Assembly (NCBI RefSeq): GCF_001902635.1
Contig: NZ_MJAO01000015.1
Location: 62,001-126,000, forward strand
From: Serratia marcescens
GTDB lineage: Bacteria; Pseudomonadota; Gammaproteobacteria; Enterobacterales; Enterobacteriaceae
Length of the DNA stretch: 64,000 bases
Direction: 5' to 3'
A model generated the notes under the pieces. The model was not told the origin of the DNA. It ran no database searches and saw nothing but the letters and a program-made list of their open reading frames with translations. Positions within the stretch are counted from its first letter, which is position 1. Every line of letters starts with the position of its first letter. Made by a program: the position numbers and the translations under genes. Positions 19,197 through 29,617 of this stretch are shown here, one piece after another.

Positions 19197-20337
19197 GTAA
19201 AGACTCCACAACAGAAGACAAGGCATTGACCACGCGATCGACATCGGCGTCGGTCATGTCAGGGAATAGCGGTAAGGTGCACAGCCGCGCCGAGTTCCAT
19301 TCGGTATTCGGCAGCGACAGCTGCGGGTAACGCTCACGGTAGAATTTCTGGGTATGCGCGGCGCGGAAATGCAGCCCGGTACCGACGCCCACCTCTTTCA
19401 AACGTTCCATCAGCTGGTCGCGATCGATGCCGCAACGTTCTGGATCAACACGCACCATAAACAGGTGCCAGGCGTGATCGTGCGGATAATCCGGCAACCC
19501 CAACGGCTGGAACGGTGAGCCTTCGAGGGCACTCAAATAGCGCTGCGCCAGCGCTTTACGGCGCGCGTTCAGCTCGGTGAAGCGCGACAGTTGCACCACG
19601 GCGATCGCCGCATGAATGTCGGAAAGGTTGTATTTGTAACCCGGCTCCACCACTTCGGCCTGCGGCTTGCGGCCGAGCTGCTGGCGGTCGAAGGCATCGA
19701 CGGCCAGGCCGTGGAACTTCAGGCAACGCAGGCGATCCGCCAGCGCATCGTCGTCGGTGGCGATCAGGCCACCTTCGGCGCAGGTCACGTTTTTAATCGC
19801 GTGGAAAGAGAAGATCGCCGTGCCGCGCGCGCCGACCCACTCACCGTTGTAACGCGTGCCGACCGCATGGGCGGCGTCTTCGATCAACGGCAGGCGGTGG
19901 CGTTCGGCCACGGCGCGCAGCGCATCCATCTGCAACGGGGCACCGGCGTAATGCACCGGAACAATCGCTTTGGTTTTCGGGGTGATGGCGGCCTCGACAT
20001 CGGCGGCGCTGACCATCAACGTATCACGATCAACGTCGATCATCACCGGCGTGGCGCCCAGCAGCTCGATCATGTTGAGGGTGGAAACCCAGGTTTGCGA
20101 AGGGGTGATGACTTCATCGCCGGGACCGATGCCCAGCGCCATCAGAGTGATGTGCATGCCCGCGGTCGCGGAACAGACGGCAATGGCGTGCTTACAGCCG
20201 AAGGTGGAACAGAAGTCGCTTTCCAGTTGCTGATTTTGCGGCCCGGTGGTGATCCAGCCGGAACGCAACACCTTCTCTACCGCGGCGATTTCTTCATCGC
20301 CAATGGCCGGACGAGAGAAAGGTAAAAATTGATCCAT
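19183..20337 (-). CDS. arnB: UDP-Ara4O aminotransferase ArnB
   Basis: A 384-residue PLP-dependent aminotransferase of the DegT/DnrJ/EryC1 family and first gene of the arn operon. It makes UDP-Ara4N from the 4-keto sugar with glutamate. Landmarks are [22 protein letters not shown] for the phosphate site, IEDAAHAVG with the PLP Asp, and [14 protein letters not shown] with the Schiff-base Lys. The start is the ATG giving [13 protein letters not shown], preceded by TGGGGT. PhoP- and PmrA-like boxes lie 55-140 bases upstream. Confidence 0.94.
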   Translation of the reverse strand: MDQFLPFSRPAIGDEEIAAVEKVLRSGWITTGPQNQQLESDFCSTFGCKHAIAVCSATAGMHITLMALGIGPGDEVITPSQTWVSTLNMIELLGATPVMIDVDRDTLMVSAADVEAAITPKTKAIVPVHYAGAPLQMDALRAVAERHRLPLIEDAAHAVGTRYNGEWVGARGTAIFSFHAIKNVTCAEGGLIATDDDALADRLRCLKFHGLAVDAFDRQQLGRKPQAEVVEPGYKYNLSDIHAAIAVVQLSRFTELNARRKALAQRYLSALEGSPFQPLGLPDYPHDHAWHLFMVRVDPERCGIDRDQLMERLKEVGVGTGLHFRAAHTQKFYRERYPQLSLPNTEWNSARLCTLPLFPDMTDADVDRVVNALSSVVESLRVSR

Positions 20338-20373
20338 AGTTAACCCCAAACGTATCGAACTGCTTTTGATGAC

Positions 20374-20379
20374 ACTGTA
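20374..20379 (-). promoter_or_regulatory. Likely -10 element of arnB
   Basis: TACAGT on the minus strand lies 12 bases downstream of the PhoP-like box, which is the usual spacing for PhoP-activated promoters that lack a good -35. Confidence 0.45.
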
Positions 20380-20391
20380 AATCCCTTTCGT

Positions 20392-20408
20392 TTAACGAAT
20401 ATTAAACG
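20392..20408 (-). promoter_or_regulatory. PhoP box-like repeat upstream of arnB
   Basis: On the minus strand CGTTTA-N5-CGTTAA resembles the PhoP direct repeat (T/G)GTTTA-N5-(T/G)GTTTA, and it covers the -35 position. PhoP control of arn genes is known in Enterobacterales. Confidence 0.5.
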
Positions 20409-20457
20409 CCAGAGAAGAATCGTTTCCGTGGATTAACTGCCAATGTAAGGCCGCAAG

Positions 20458-20474
20458 CTTAACTAAACCTTAAG
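20458..20474. promoter_or_regulatory. PmrA box-like repeat upstream of arnB
   Basis: CTTAAC-N5-CTTAAG on the plus strand (CTTAAG-N5-GTTAAG on the other) matches the PmrA direct repeat (C/T)TTAA(T/G)-N5-(C/T)TTAA(T/G) except at one or two bases. It lies about 120 bases before the arnB start. Confidence 0.5.
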
Positions 20475-20738
20475 ACGAGACTTGTCATCAGTGGGTGAAC
20501 TGATTGGTGGGTGCCGTCATCATCGATTAAAATTTTTTATGAAAATCAATGTATTATATTTATTAATAATTATTAACATGTTTTATTTTTGCCGAATCAA
20601 GCGTAGCACGTCGTCGACGTTTTTCAAGGAAATCGGTAAGAAAATGAGAGGCAGCACAATATTAGCCGATGATTACCCGGCTATTTATATTCACTGCGTT
20701 TAGTTTTCGTTTACCTTGTAAAACGCCAACGGAGAAAC
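20475..20738. other. Intergenic region between arnB and btuD
   Basis: AT-rich DNA, with arnB control sites at its left edge and the end of btuD at its right. A 73-codon plus-strand frame here is not supported by any family resemblance. No terminator with a clear T-run was recognised for btuD. Confidence 0.4.
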
Positions 20739-21500
20739 TTAAGCCGTGCGGGTCATGATCCAACGTTGGTCCCCTACCCATTGCAGGTGGAAATCCACTT
20801 CATAGATCTGCGACAGCAACGCAGGCGCCATCACCTCACGCGTGACGCCCTGCGCCACCAACCGCCCGGCATGCAGCAACCACACCCGATCGGCCTGCTG
20901 TAGGGTGTGGTTCAGGTCGTGCGCACACACCAGGGCGCTGCGCCCACTTTGACAAAACTCGCGCAGCAAGCGGTCCAACGCCACCTTCTGCGCCACGTCC
21001 AAACTGTTGGTCGGCTCATCCAGCAGCAGCAGCCGGCTGTATGGGTTGACGCTGGGCCAGACCTGCAGCAATACCGCTGCCAACCGCACTCGCTGCCATT
21101 CACCGCCGGAGAGCTGCGTCAACATGCGCGGCAGCTTATCCACCAGCTTCAGACGCTGGCACAGATAGAGGATGGCGTGCTCCACGTCAGCTTCCGCCGC
21201 CCCGGCGGGCCGGTGCAATGCCAAATACTGAAACACCGGCATCAGCGATACCGGCGGCTGCTGCTGGCTGAGATAAGCGCGCCGGCGCGCCAGCTCGCTC
21301 CCCGGATAATCGGACAGCGCACGCCCGGCCAGGCTGACTTCGCCCAGCCCCGGCAGCATACCCGCCACCCGCGCCAGCAGGGTGCTCTTCCCTGCGCCGT
21401 TTGGGCCGATCAGATGAACCTGCAACCCGCCGTCAATCTGTGTCGAAAAAGGCGCCAGGCGCCCCGCCACCCCAACCTCAACGAGTTGCAGCATCCGCAT
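20739..21500 (-). CDS. btuD: Vitamin B12 import ATPase BtuD
   Basis: A 253-residue ATPase of the BtuCDF cobalamin importer. Walker A is [11 protein letters not shown] (about 34-44), with AYLSQQQPP as the Q-loop, LSGGEWQRVRLAAVLLQ as the signature, LLLLDEPTNSLD as Walker B and CAHDLNHTL with the switch His. Its ATG overlaps the btuE stop by one base. BtuF and the outer membrane receptor BtuB are not in this window. Confidence 0.92.
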   Translation of the reverse strand: MRMLQLVEVGVAGRLAPFSTQIDGGLQVHLIGPNGAGKSTLLARVAGMLPGLGEVSLAGRALSDYPGSELARRRAYLSQQQPPVSLMPVFQYLALHRPAGAAEADVEHAILYLCQRLKLVDKLPRMLTQLSGGEWQRVRLAAVLLQVWPSVNPYSRLLLLDEPTNSLDVAQKVALDRLLREFCQSGRSALVCAHDLNHTLQQADRVWLLHAGRLVAQGVTREVMAPALLSQIYEVDFHLQWVGDQRWIMTRTA

Positions 21501-22051
21501 TATCCTGCCAGCGCTTGTTTAACCGCCGCTACCAGCGCCGGATCTTCCGGCGTGGTATCCGGCGAGAAGCGCTGGATCACCGTGCCGTCGCGCGCGATGA
21601 GAAACTTCTCGAAGTTCCACAGAATATCGCCGGCGTGCTTTGGCCCACGCCCTTTGCCGGTCATGCGCGCCAGAAACTCGCTGCCCTCCGGCGCGACGGC
21701 GTTCGGCTGTGCGGCGATCAGCGCCTGGTACAGCGGGTGACGATGCTCACCGTTCACCTCAATTTTGGCGAACATCGGGAATTGCACGCCGAAGGTGCCG
21801 CGGCAAAACGCCAGGATCTCTTCATTGCTGCCCGGCTCCTGGCCCAGGAATTCATTGGATGGGAACCCCAAGACGTCCAGCCCCTGTGCGCGATAGGCCT
21901 CGTACAGCGCTTCCAGGCCTTCGTACTGCTTGGTCAGGCCGCATTCCGACGCCACGTTGACCACCAGCAACACCTTGCCCCGATGGGCACCCAGCGTGGT
22001 GGCCTGATCTTCGATGGTTTGCAACGGCAGGTTGTAAATTGGCTTGCTCAT
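21500..22051 (-). CDS. btuE: Thioredoxin/glutathione peroxidase BtuE
   Basis: A 183-residue Cys-type peroxidase of the glutathione peroxidase family. VVNVASECGLTKQYEGL holds the catalytic Cys (about 37), GFPSNEFLGQEPGS the Gln, and ILWNFEKFLIARDG the Trp-Asn. E. coli BtuE reduces hydroperoxides, prefers thioredoxin and is not needed for B12 uptake, despite lying between btuC and btuD. The arrangement btuC-btuE-btuD is kept here. Confidence 0.92.
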   Translation of the reverse strand: MSKPIYNLPLQTIEDQATTLGAHRGKVLLVVNVASECGLTKQYEGLEALYEAYRAQGLDVLGFPSNEFLGQEPGSNEEILAFCRGTFGVQFPMFAKIEVNGEHRHPLYQALIAAQPNAVAPEGSEFLARMTGKGRGPKHAGDILWNFEKFLIARDGTVIQRFSPDTTPEDPALVAAVKQALAG

Positions 22052-22093
22052 CGGTTGTTATCCTTTGGTTTGAGTGGCAGGTGAATGAGAAAA

Positions 22094-23101
22094 CTACCTT
22101 ACGCCTTTTGCTCGGGTCAGTAACCAGATAAATAGCGGCGCCCCCAGCGTGGCGGTCACGACACCGATCGGCAGCTCCGCCGCCAGCAGCGCAACGCGAG
22201 CGACCACGTCGGCCACCAGCAATACGCCGGCGCCGGCCAACGCGCAGGCCGGCAGTAGATAGCGTTGGTCGGTCAAGCCGGTGAGACGCAAAATATGCGG
22301 GATCACCAGCCCGATGAAGCCGATCACGCCGGCCAGCGCCACGCTGACGCCGACCAGCCAGCCTATCGCCAACACCAGCAAGTTGCGCCACAGGTGCAGC
22401 GACAGCCCAAGCTGCCGCGCCTGGACCTCGCCCAACGCCATCAGGTTGAGCGTTCGGCCCTGGCCGCACAGCCACAGCAGTACCGGCAACAGAGCCAACA
22501 CCAGCCACTTCTGGCGCCAGTCAACGCCGCCGAATCCGCCCATCATCCAGTACATCAGCTGCCGCAGATCGAGGCTGGTGCTGAAATAGACCGCCCAGGT
22601 CATCAGCGCGCTGCACACGATGCCCAGCGCGACGCCGACCAGCAACAGCCGCGCATTGGTCAACCGCCGACGGCGAGCGAAGCCCAGCAACAAAAAGGTC
22701 ATCGCCAGCGCGCCGGCTATCGCGGCAGCGCTCATCAGCGCCACCGGCAACAGACCGTGCCCCAACAACACCGTCAGCACCAGCGCTACGCCGGCGCCGT
22801 TTGCCACGCCCAACAGGCCGGGCTCCGCCAGCGGATTTTCAAACAGCGCCTGCATCACCGCGCCCGCCACCGCCAGACTGGCGCCGACCAGCATCACCGC
22901 CAGCGCGCGCGGCAAACGCAGTTGCCAGACGAACAGCTGCGCCCGATCGCTGAACCACTCTGATGGCCATATCCATTGATCGCCGGCGCAGAGGCTGAAC
23001 AGCAATGCCACCGCCACGCCCAACGCCAATAGAGTGACGTGGCGTTTATCGCGGTGACGCTGATGTTGCAGCAGTAAGGTGAAGGTGCGGCTGGTTGGCA
23101 T
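22094..23101 (-). CDS. btuC: Vitamin B12 import permease BtuC
   Basis: A 335-residue inner membrane permease of the FecCD family and channel of the B12 importer, with about ten transmembrane helices. [25 protein letters not shown] and [16 protein letters not shown] are the two conserved regions; the second contacts BtuD. It is the first gene of the btuCED unit. The 178 bases upstream were inspected for a cobalamin riboswitch and none was recognised. Confidence 0.92.
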   Translation of the reverse strand: MPTSRTFTLLLQHQRHRDKRHVTLLALGVAVALLFSLCAGDQWIWPSEWFSDRAQLFVWQLRLPRALAVMLVGASLAVAGAVMQALFENPLAEPGLLGVANGAGVALVLTVLLGHGLLPVALMSAAAIAGALAMTFLLLGFARRRRLTNARLLLVGVALGIVCSALMTWAVYFSTSLDLRQLMYWMMGGFGGVDWRQKWLVLALLPVLLWLCGQGRTLNLMALGEVQARQLGLSLHLWRNLLVLAIGWLVGVSVALAGVIGFIGLVIPHILRLTGLTDQRYLLPACALAGAGVLLVADVVARVALLAAELPIGVVTATLGAPLFIWLLTRAKGVR

Positions 23102-23279
23102 GGCGCGGCGGTTCCCTGCCGGCCGCTTTCGTGGCCGGATAATTGACGTCTGAGTCGAATATTAGGGGGTTAACGCCACAAGGGGAAGCCTTGCGTATGC
23201 GATGGAGCAGGAAAGCAGCGGCTGGCCCTGCCCGTCATCGCACGATGATGGCAAAACCAGCCGCCGGTAAACTCAGGGG

Positions 23280-23723
23280 TTAACGATGCGGGCCCGCATT
23301 ATCTTGTGGGTAAGGCTGACCGCGACCGTCGTCACGACGGCCATTGTCGCCACGATCGTCACGACGGCCATCGTCGCCGCGATCGTCATGGCGGCGCTCG
23401 TGGTCGCGATTATCACGATCGCCATGGAACGGATTGCCGTTGCGTTCCGGCTCACGATGCTCATAACCTCGCGGCGGTGCAGGTTGCCAGCGCCCGCCGT
23501 CCCAGTACATGCCGCGCGCATTGCGCTCACCCAGGCCACGGCCTTGATGCGCGTGCCACCACTGCGGCGGACGCCAGTCATAACCATCCCAGTAATAGCC
23601 GCGCCGATCCTGATCCCCCAGATGCAGGGAAACACCCGGCACGTTGATATCGACGGACACATCGGCCTGCGCCGCCAGCGGCAGCAGCAGCGGTAAACAC
23701 ACCAGCAACAGGATCTTTTTCAT
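23280..23723 (-). CDS. DUF2502-like secreted protein with Asp/Arg/Gly repeats
   Basis: A 147-residue protein with a clear signal peptide (MKKILLLVCLPLLLPLAAQA). The mature N-terminal part, VSVDINVPGVSLHLGDQDRRGYYWDG with later WWH and MYWDGGRW, recalls the YpeC/DUF2502 periplasmic family. The C-terminal 60 residues are low complexity, built from RGDNGRRDD-type units, and the DNA there shows 27-bp tandem repeats (23331-23384, with a weaker third copy). It is rich in charged residues, Trp and Tyr. Function is unknown and the family assignment rests on memory of YpeC. Confidence 0.65.
   Translation of the reverse strand: MKKILLLVCLPLLLPLAAQADVSVDINVPGVSLHLGDQDRRGYYWDGYDWRPPQWWHAHQGRGLGERNARGMYWDGGRWQPAPPRGYEHREPERNGNPFHGDRDNRDHERRHDDRGDDGRRDDRGDNGRRDDGRGQPYPQDNAGPHR
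23331..23411. repeat. 27-bp in-frame tandem repeat
   Basis: Two close copies (23331-23357 and 23358-23384, differing at two bases) and one degenerate copy (23385-23411). Each encodes nine residues of the type DRGDNGRRD on the minus strand. Confidence 0.75.
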
Positions 23724-23953
23724 TTCGCCTTCTCGCTCTCTATTTTCTTGCTGTAGTGGTTATATCAGCACGCTTATTTATCGACTATCTCACCGGTGCC
23801 TATTTTCAGATCGTTTTCGGCCCCCTTACACAATCCCGACACGGTTTGCCGACGCCTTTAATAATCATAGCCGCTGACAAGGCTTAACGAATAACTGACG
23901 CACCACAGGCGGCGCAGCAATTATAATTAATCTGATTCCCACTGGAGGATAAT

Positions 23954-24088
23954 ATGATGATCAAACGCATTGGAATGTTGCTGGCCGTTGTGGCGCTGGC
24001 CTCGACGCTCAGCGCCTGTTGCTGGGGCCCGCACTGGGACGGCGGTCACCGGGGCGGCGGCCCGGGCCATTATTACAACCGTTATTGA
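23954..24088 (+). CDS. Small Gly/His-rich lipoprotein
   Basis: A 44-residue product missed by length cut-offs. A strong ribosome site, GGAGG, lies 6 bases before the start (two tandem ATGs, 23954 and 23957). The N-terminus is a lipoprotein signal ending LSACC, with the first Cys at residue 22 as the likely lipidated one. The mature 23 residues are CCWGPHWDGGHRGG and then GPGHYYNRY: Gly, His, Trp and Tyr only, apart from a few others. It is divergent from the DUF2502-like gene. Function is unknown; the His and Cys content suggests metal or surface binding, but this is a guess. Confidence 0.65.
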   Translation: MMIKRIGMLLAVVALASTLSACCWGPHWDGGHRGGGPGHYYNRY

Positions 24089-24235
24089 GGCAATAAAAGA
24101 CGAGTGGAATATATCAAATAAGATATAAGAATATTCCGCAATTAAGATTAAAATAAATTAACACCGTGCCGCTTTATGAAAAAATTTAATCTCAACATTA
24201 TCGCTTAGGAATAAACTGAATTTTACGCCAGAAAA

Positions 24236-24263
24236 GAAAAAGGCCGCGCAAGCGGCCTTTTTT
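24236..24263. terminator. Bidirectional terminator between lipoprotein gene and ihfA
   Basis: AAAAAGGCCGC, a GCAA loop and GCGGCCTTTTTT form a strong stem with T-runs in both directions. It lies just after the ihfA stop on the minus strand. Confidence 0.85.
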
Positions 24264-24276
24264 GATGTCACGTCAC

Positions 24277-24573
24277 TCACCCTTTCGGGCTGGCGTTTTC
24301 TACCCGGCTTTTCAGCTTCTGCCCCGGACGGAAGGTCACCACGCGGCGCGCCGTAATCGGAATGTCTTCGCCGGTCTTCGGGTTGCGCCCCGGACGTTGG
24401 TTCTTGTCACGCAGATCAAAGTTGCCAAAACCCGACAGTTTTACCTGTTCACCATTCTCAAGGGCCCGACGGACCTCTTCAAAGAACAGTTCCACCAGGT
24501 CTTTGGCGTCCCGTTTGCTAAGCCCAAGCTTCTCAAACAGGTGTTCTGACATTTCAGCTTTAGTAAGCGCCAT
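24277..24573 (-). CDS. ihfA: Integration host factor alpha subunit
   Basis: A 98-residue DNA-bending protein of the HU/IHF family. The order [39 protein letters not shown] and [14 protein letters not shown] is that of IHF-alpha, with the last holding the beta-arm and the minor-groove Pro. It forms a heterodimer with IhfB in recombination, replication and transcription. It follows pheT by only four bases, as in E. coli, and is co-transcribed with it. Confidence 0.95.
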   Translation of the reverse strand: MALTKAEMSEHLFEKLGLSKRDAKDLVELFFEEVRRALENGEQVKLSGFGNFDLRDKNQRPGRNPKTGEDIPITARRVVTFRPGQKLKSRVENASPKG

Positions 24574-24577
24574 AGGT

Positions 24578-26965
24578 TCAATCCCTCAAGGATGCTTGGA
24601 ATCGCTGTTTTAGAGCCTCTACGCATTTTGCAACGGTAGCGGCTATCTCCTCTTCTTCCAGTGTACGAGCGGTATCCTGCAATACCAGACTGATAGCCAG
24701 GCTCTTGTCACCTTCTGCCACGCCCTTGCCACGGTACACGTCAAACAAGTTTACGCCAACTACCTGATTTGCGCCAACTTTCTTACACTCGGCCAAAATA
24801 TCTTCTGCGGGGACGTTTTCAGCCACCACAACGGCGATATCACGGCGGTTTGCCGGGAAGCGCGAAATCTCCCGCGCCTGAGGCACGGCGCGGCTCGCAA
24901 GCTTGTTCCACTCAAGTTCAAACACCACGGTGCGGCCGTTAAGATCCAGTTTACGCTCAAGTTCCGGGTGAACCACACCGATGAAACCTACGCGTTCACC
25001 GTGCAAATAAATCGCCGCACTTTGCCCTGGATGCAGGGCCGGATTGGCCTCCGCCCGGAACTGAATTTCGGACAATTTACCGGTCAGCTCGAGGACAGAC
25101 TCCAGATCCCCTTTTAAATCATAGAAGTCGACGGGCTTGCGCGCCAGATCCCAATGTTCATCGTGCGTATGGCCGGCGATCACGCCTGCCAGCATGACGT
25201 CCTGACGGATACCCAGATCTGCCGCACTATCAGGCACAAAGCGCAGGCCGCTTTCGAACAGGCGCAGACGCGTCTGCTGGCGATTCTGGTTATACACCAC
25301 CGCAGACAGCAGGCCGGTCCACAGCGACAGACGCATCGCCGACATTTCTACCGAAATCGGGCTTGGCAGGATCAGCGCTTCTTCATTAGGATGCAGCAGC
25401 GCCTGCACTTTCGGATCGACGAAGCTGTAGGTAATCGCTTCCTGGTAACCGTGATCGACCAGCATGGTCTTCACGCGTTTCAGCGTCAGATCGGCTTCGC
25501 GATGCTGGGTCATCACCAGATCGGCGCGAACCGGCACATCCGGGATATTGTCGTAGCCGTAAACGCGCGCCACTTCTTCCACCAGATCCTCTTCGATCTC
25601 CATATCGAAACGCCAGCTCGGCGCGACCGCTTGCCAGCTGTCGCCCTGCTCGGTCACCTGGCAACCCAGGCGACGCAGAATGTCGCTAACCTGCTCGCTC
25701 GGCACCACGTGGCCGATCAGGCGATCCAGCTTCTCGCGGCGCAGCGTGATGGTAGCGCGCTTCGGCAGTTCGTTTTCATCGGTCACGTCGATAACCGGGC
25801 CGGCCTGGCCGCCGCAGATGTCGAGCAGCAGGCGCGTAGCGCGTTCCATCGCTTTATACTGCAGCGCCGGATCGACACCGCGCTCATAGCGGTGAGAGGC
25901 ATCGGTGTGCAGGCCCTGACGACGCGCGCGCCCGGTGATCGACAGCGGGCTGAAGAAGGCGCACTCCAGCAGCACGTCCTGAGTTTCCCCATTGACGCCG
26001 GAATGCTCGCCGCCGAAGATACCCCCCATCGCCAACGCTTTTTGATGATCGGCGATCACTAAGGTGTCGGCGTTCAGTTTGGCTTCGTTGCCGTCCAGCA
26101 GCGTCAGGGTTTCCCCTTCTTCCGCCATGCGCACCACGATGCCACCGTCGATGCGGCTCAGATCGAAGGCGTGCATCGGCTGGCCAAGTTCCAGCAGCAC
26201 ATAGTTGGTGACGTCCACCACCGCATCGATAGAGCGGATGCCGCAGCGACGCAGTTTTTCACGCATCCACAGCGGGGTTGGCGCTTTGACGTCGATGCCT
26301 TTCACCACGCGGCCCAGATAGCGCGGGCACGCCTGCGGCGCGTCAACGCGGATCGGCAGCGTGGCGTCGATGGTGGCGGCCACCGGGCTCATGTCCGGCT
26401 CGGTCAGCGCAACCTGGTTCAATACGCCCACGTCGCGCGCGACGCCGATGATGCCCAGGCAGTCGGCGCGGTTCGGCGTGACGCTGATCTCGATGGTATT
26501 GTCGTTCAGTTTCAGATAGTCACGGATATCGGTGCCGATCGGCGCATCCAGCGGCAGCTCAATGATGCCGTCATGATCGTCTGAAATACCCAGCTCGGAG
26601 AACGAGCACAGCATGCCTTCAGAAGGTTCGCCACGCAGCTTGGCGGCCTTGATTTTGAAGTCGCCCGGCAGCACCGCGCCCACGGTGGCGACCGCCACTT
26701 TCAGGCCGGTGCGGCAGTTCGGCGCGCCACAGACGATGTCCAACAGGCGATCGCCGCCCACATTGACCTTGGTGACGCGCAGCTTGTCGGCGTTCGGGTG
26801 CTGACCGCACTCGACCACTTCGCCCACCACTACGCCGTTAAAAGCACCGGCAACCGGATCCACACCGTCCACTTCCAGGCCGGCCATGGTGATTTGATCG
26901 GATAATGCTTCGCTGCTGATGGCCGGGTTTACCCACTCGCGCAACCAGAGTTCACTGAATTTCAT
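24578..26965 (-). CDS. pheT: Phenylalanyl-tRNA synthetase beta subunit
   Basis: A 795-residue subunit of the (alpha-beta)2 PheRS. N-terminal region: [21 protein letters not shown], then the tRNA-binding (EMAP-like) domain with [18 protein letters not shown] near residue 55. Middle: the B3/B4 editing domain that clears Tyr-tRNA(Phe). The end carries the anticodon-binding FDX domain ([17 protein letters not shown]). It lies 14 bases after pheS and ahead of ihfA. Length equals that of E. coli PheT. Confidence 0.96.
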   Translation of the reverse strand: MKFSELWLREWVNPAISSEALSDQITMAGLEVDGVDPVAGAFNGVVVGEVVECGQHPNADKLRVTKVNVGGDRLLDIVCGAPNCRTGLKVAVATVGAVLPGDFKIKAAKLRGEPSEGMLCSFSELGISDDHDGIIELPLDAPIGTDIRDYLKLNDNTIEISVTPNRADCLGIIGVARDVGVLNQVALTEPDMSPVAATIDATLPIRVDAPQACPRYLGRVVKGIDVKAPTPLWMREKLRRCGIRSIDAVVDVTNYVLLELGQPMHAFDLSRIDGGIVVRMAEEGETLTLLDGNEAKLNADTLVIADHQKALAMGGIFGGEHSGVNGETQDVLLECAFFSPLSITGRARRQGLHTDASHRYERGVDPALQYKAMERATRLLLDICGGQAGPVIDVTDENELPKRATITLRREKLDRLIGHVVPSEQVSDILRRLGCQVTEQGDSWQAVAPSWRFDMEIEEDLVEEVARVYGYDNIPDVPVRADLVMTQHREADLTLKRVKTMLVDHGYQEAITYSFVDPKVQALLHPNEEALILPSPISVEMSAMRLSLWTGLLSAVVYNQNRQQTRLRLFESGLRFVPDSAADLGIRQDVMLAGVIAGHTHDEHWDLARKPVDFYDLKGDLESVLELTGKLSEIQFRAEANPALHPGQSAAIYLHGERVGFIGVVHPELERKLDLNGRTVVFELEWNKLASRAVPQAREISRFPANRRDIAVVVAENVPAEDILAECKKVGANQVVGVNLFDVYRGKGVAEGDKSLAISLVLQDTARTLEEEEIAATVAKCVEALKQRFQASLRD

Positions 26966-26979
26966 GTGATATTCCCGCC

Positions 26980-27993
<1,014 letters not shown>

Positions 27994-28132
27994 CTAAGTA
28001 ATTGTTATCTATTATTCGAACACGCCTTTGACCGATCTTCAAAGACTTTCAATACGTTGCCGAATGGACGACTCGGCTGCGCCTGCCGCCCATACCGCGA
28101 TGGTTTGCAAGGCGAAGAAGACGACCAAAAAC

Positions 28133-28157
28133 AAAAAAGCCTCCACGAGGGAGGCTT
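28133..28157 (-). terminator. pheST attenuator terminator
   Basis: On the minus strand AAGCCTCC, a CTCGT loop and GGAGGC are followed by six T. The arm GGAGGC recurs at about 28190-28196 (minus strand), so an alternative antiterminator pairing is available. This is the phenylalanine-dependent attenuator known from E. coli pheST. Confidence 0.85.
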
Positions 28158-28203
28158 AGGCGCTACTTTTCGTTTCTTTTCTTACGCGCAAAGCCTCCTG
28201 AAA

Positions 28204-28248
28204 TCAGGCGCTAAAGTAAAAAAAGAAACGAAAAATAGCTGCGTGCAT
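28204..28248 (-). CDS. pheM: pheST leader peptide PheM
   Basis: A 14-residue peptide, MHAAIFRFFFYFSA, with five Phe codons, almost identical to the E. coli leader. Ribosome stalling on the Phe run when Phe-tRNA is scarce would free the antiterminator and let transcription enter pheS. The leader RNA around the Phe codons can also pair with a complementary A/G-rich stretch at about 28161-28180. Confidence 0.93.
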   Translation of the reverse strand: MHAAIFRFFFYFSA

Positions 28249-28333
28249 GATTGCGGTACCTTGTCGATGATTGTCCACCAGTGATATAGCGGCGGCCAAT
28301 AAAAGTCAATATTTGTCGCTGAAAACAAAGATT

Positions 28334-28357
28334 AAAAGAGGGAGCAAGCTCCCTCTT
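28334..28357 (-). terminator. Terminator after rplT
   Basis: A 10-bp perfect stem (AAGAGGGAGC / GCTCCCTCTT) with a two-base loop, followed on the minus strand by TTTTAATC. It lies just after the rplT stop and separates the thrS-infC-rpmI-rplT unit from the pheM promoter. Confidence 0.8.
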
Positions 28358-28365
28358 CTACTGAC

Positions 28366-28740
<375 letters not shown>

Positions 28741-28766
28741 TTATTCTAAATTCAAAAAAAAATGGC

Positions 28767-28988
<222 letters not shown>

Positions 28989-29062
28989 TTAAACAACGAA
29001 TCAGTTGGGCGAATAAAACCCACACAGCGCAAGCGCTGCGCGGGTTCGATTACTTGGAAGCC

Positions 29063-29617
<555 letters not shown>

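Noticed and set aside
23102-23279. Cobalamin riboswitch upstream of btuC
   Set aside because: No B12-box-like sequence or characteristic fold was recognised; control of B12 uptake is probably at btuB elsewhere.
23331-23411. Possible CRISPR-like or intergenic repeat array
   Set aside because: The 27-bp units are contiguous without spacers and in frame with a secreted protein, so they are coding tandem repeats.
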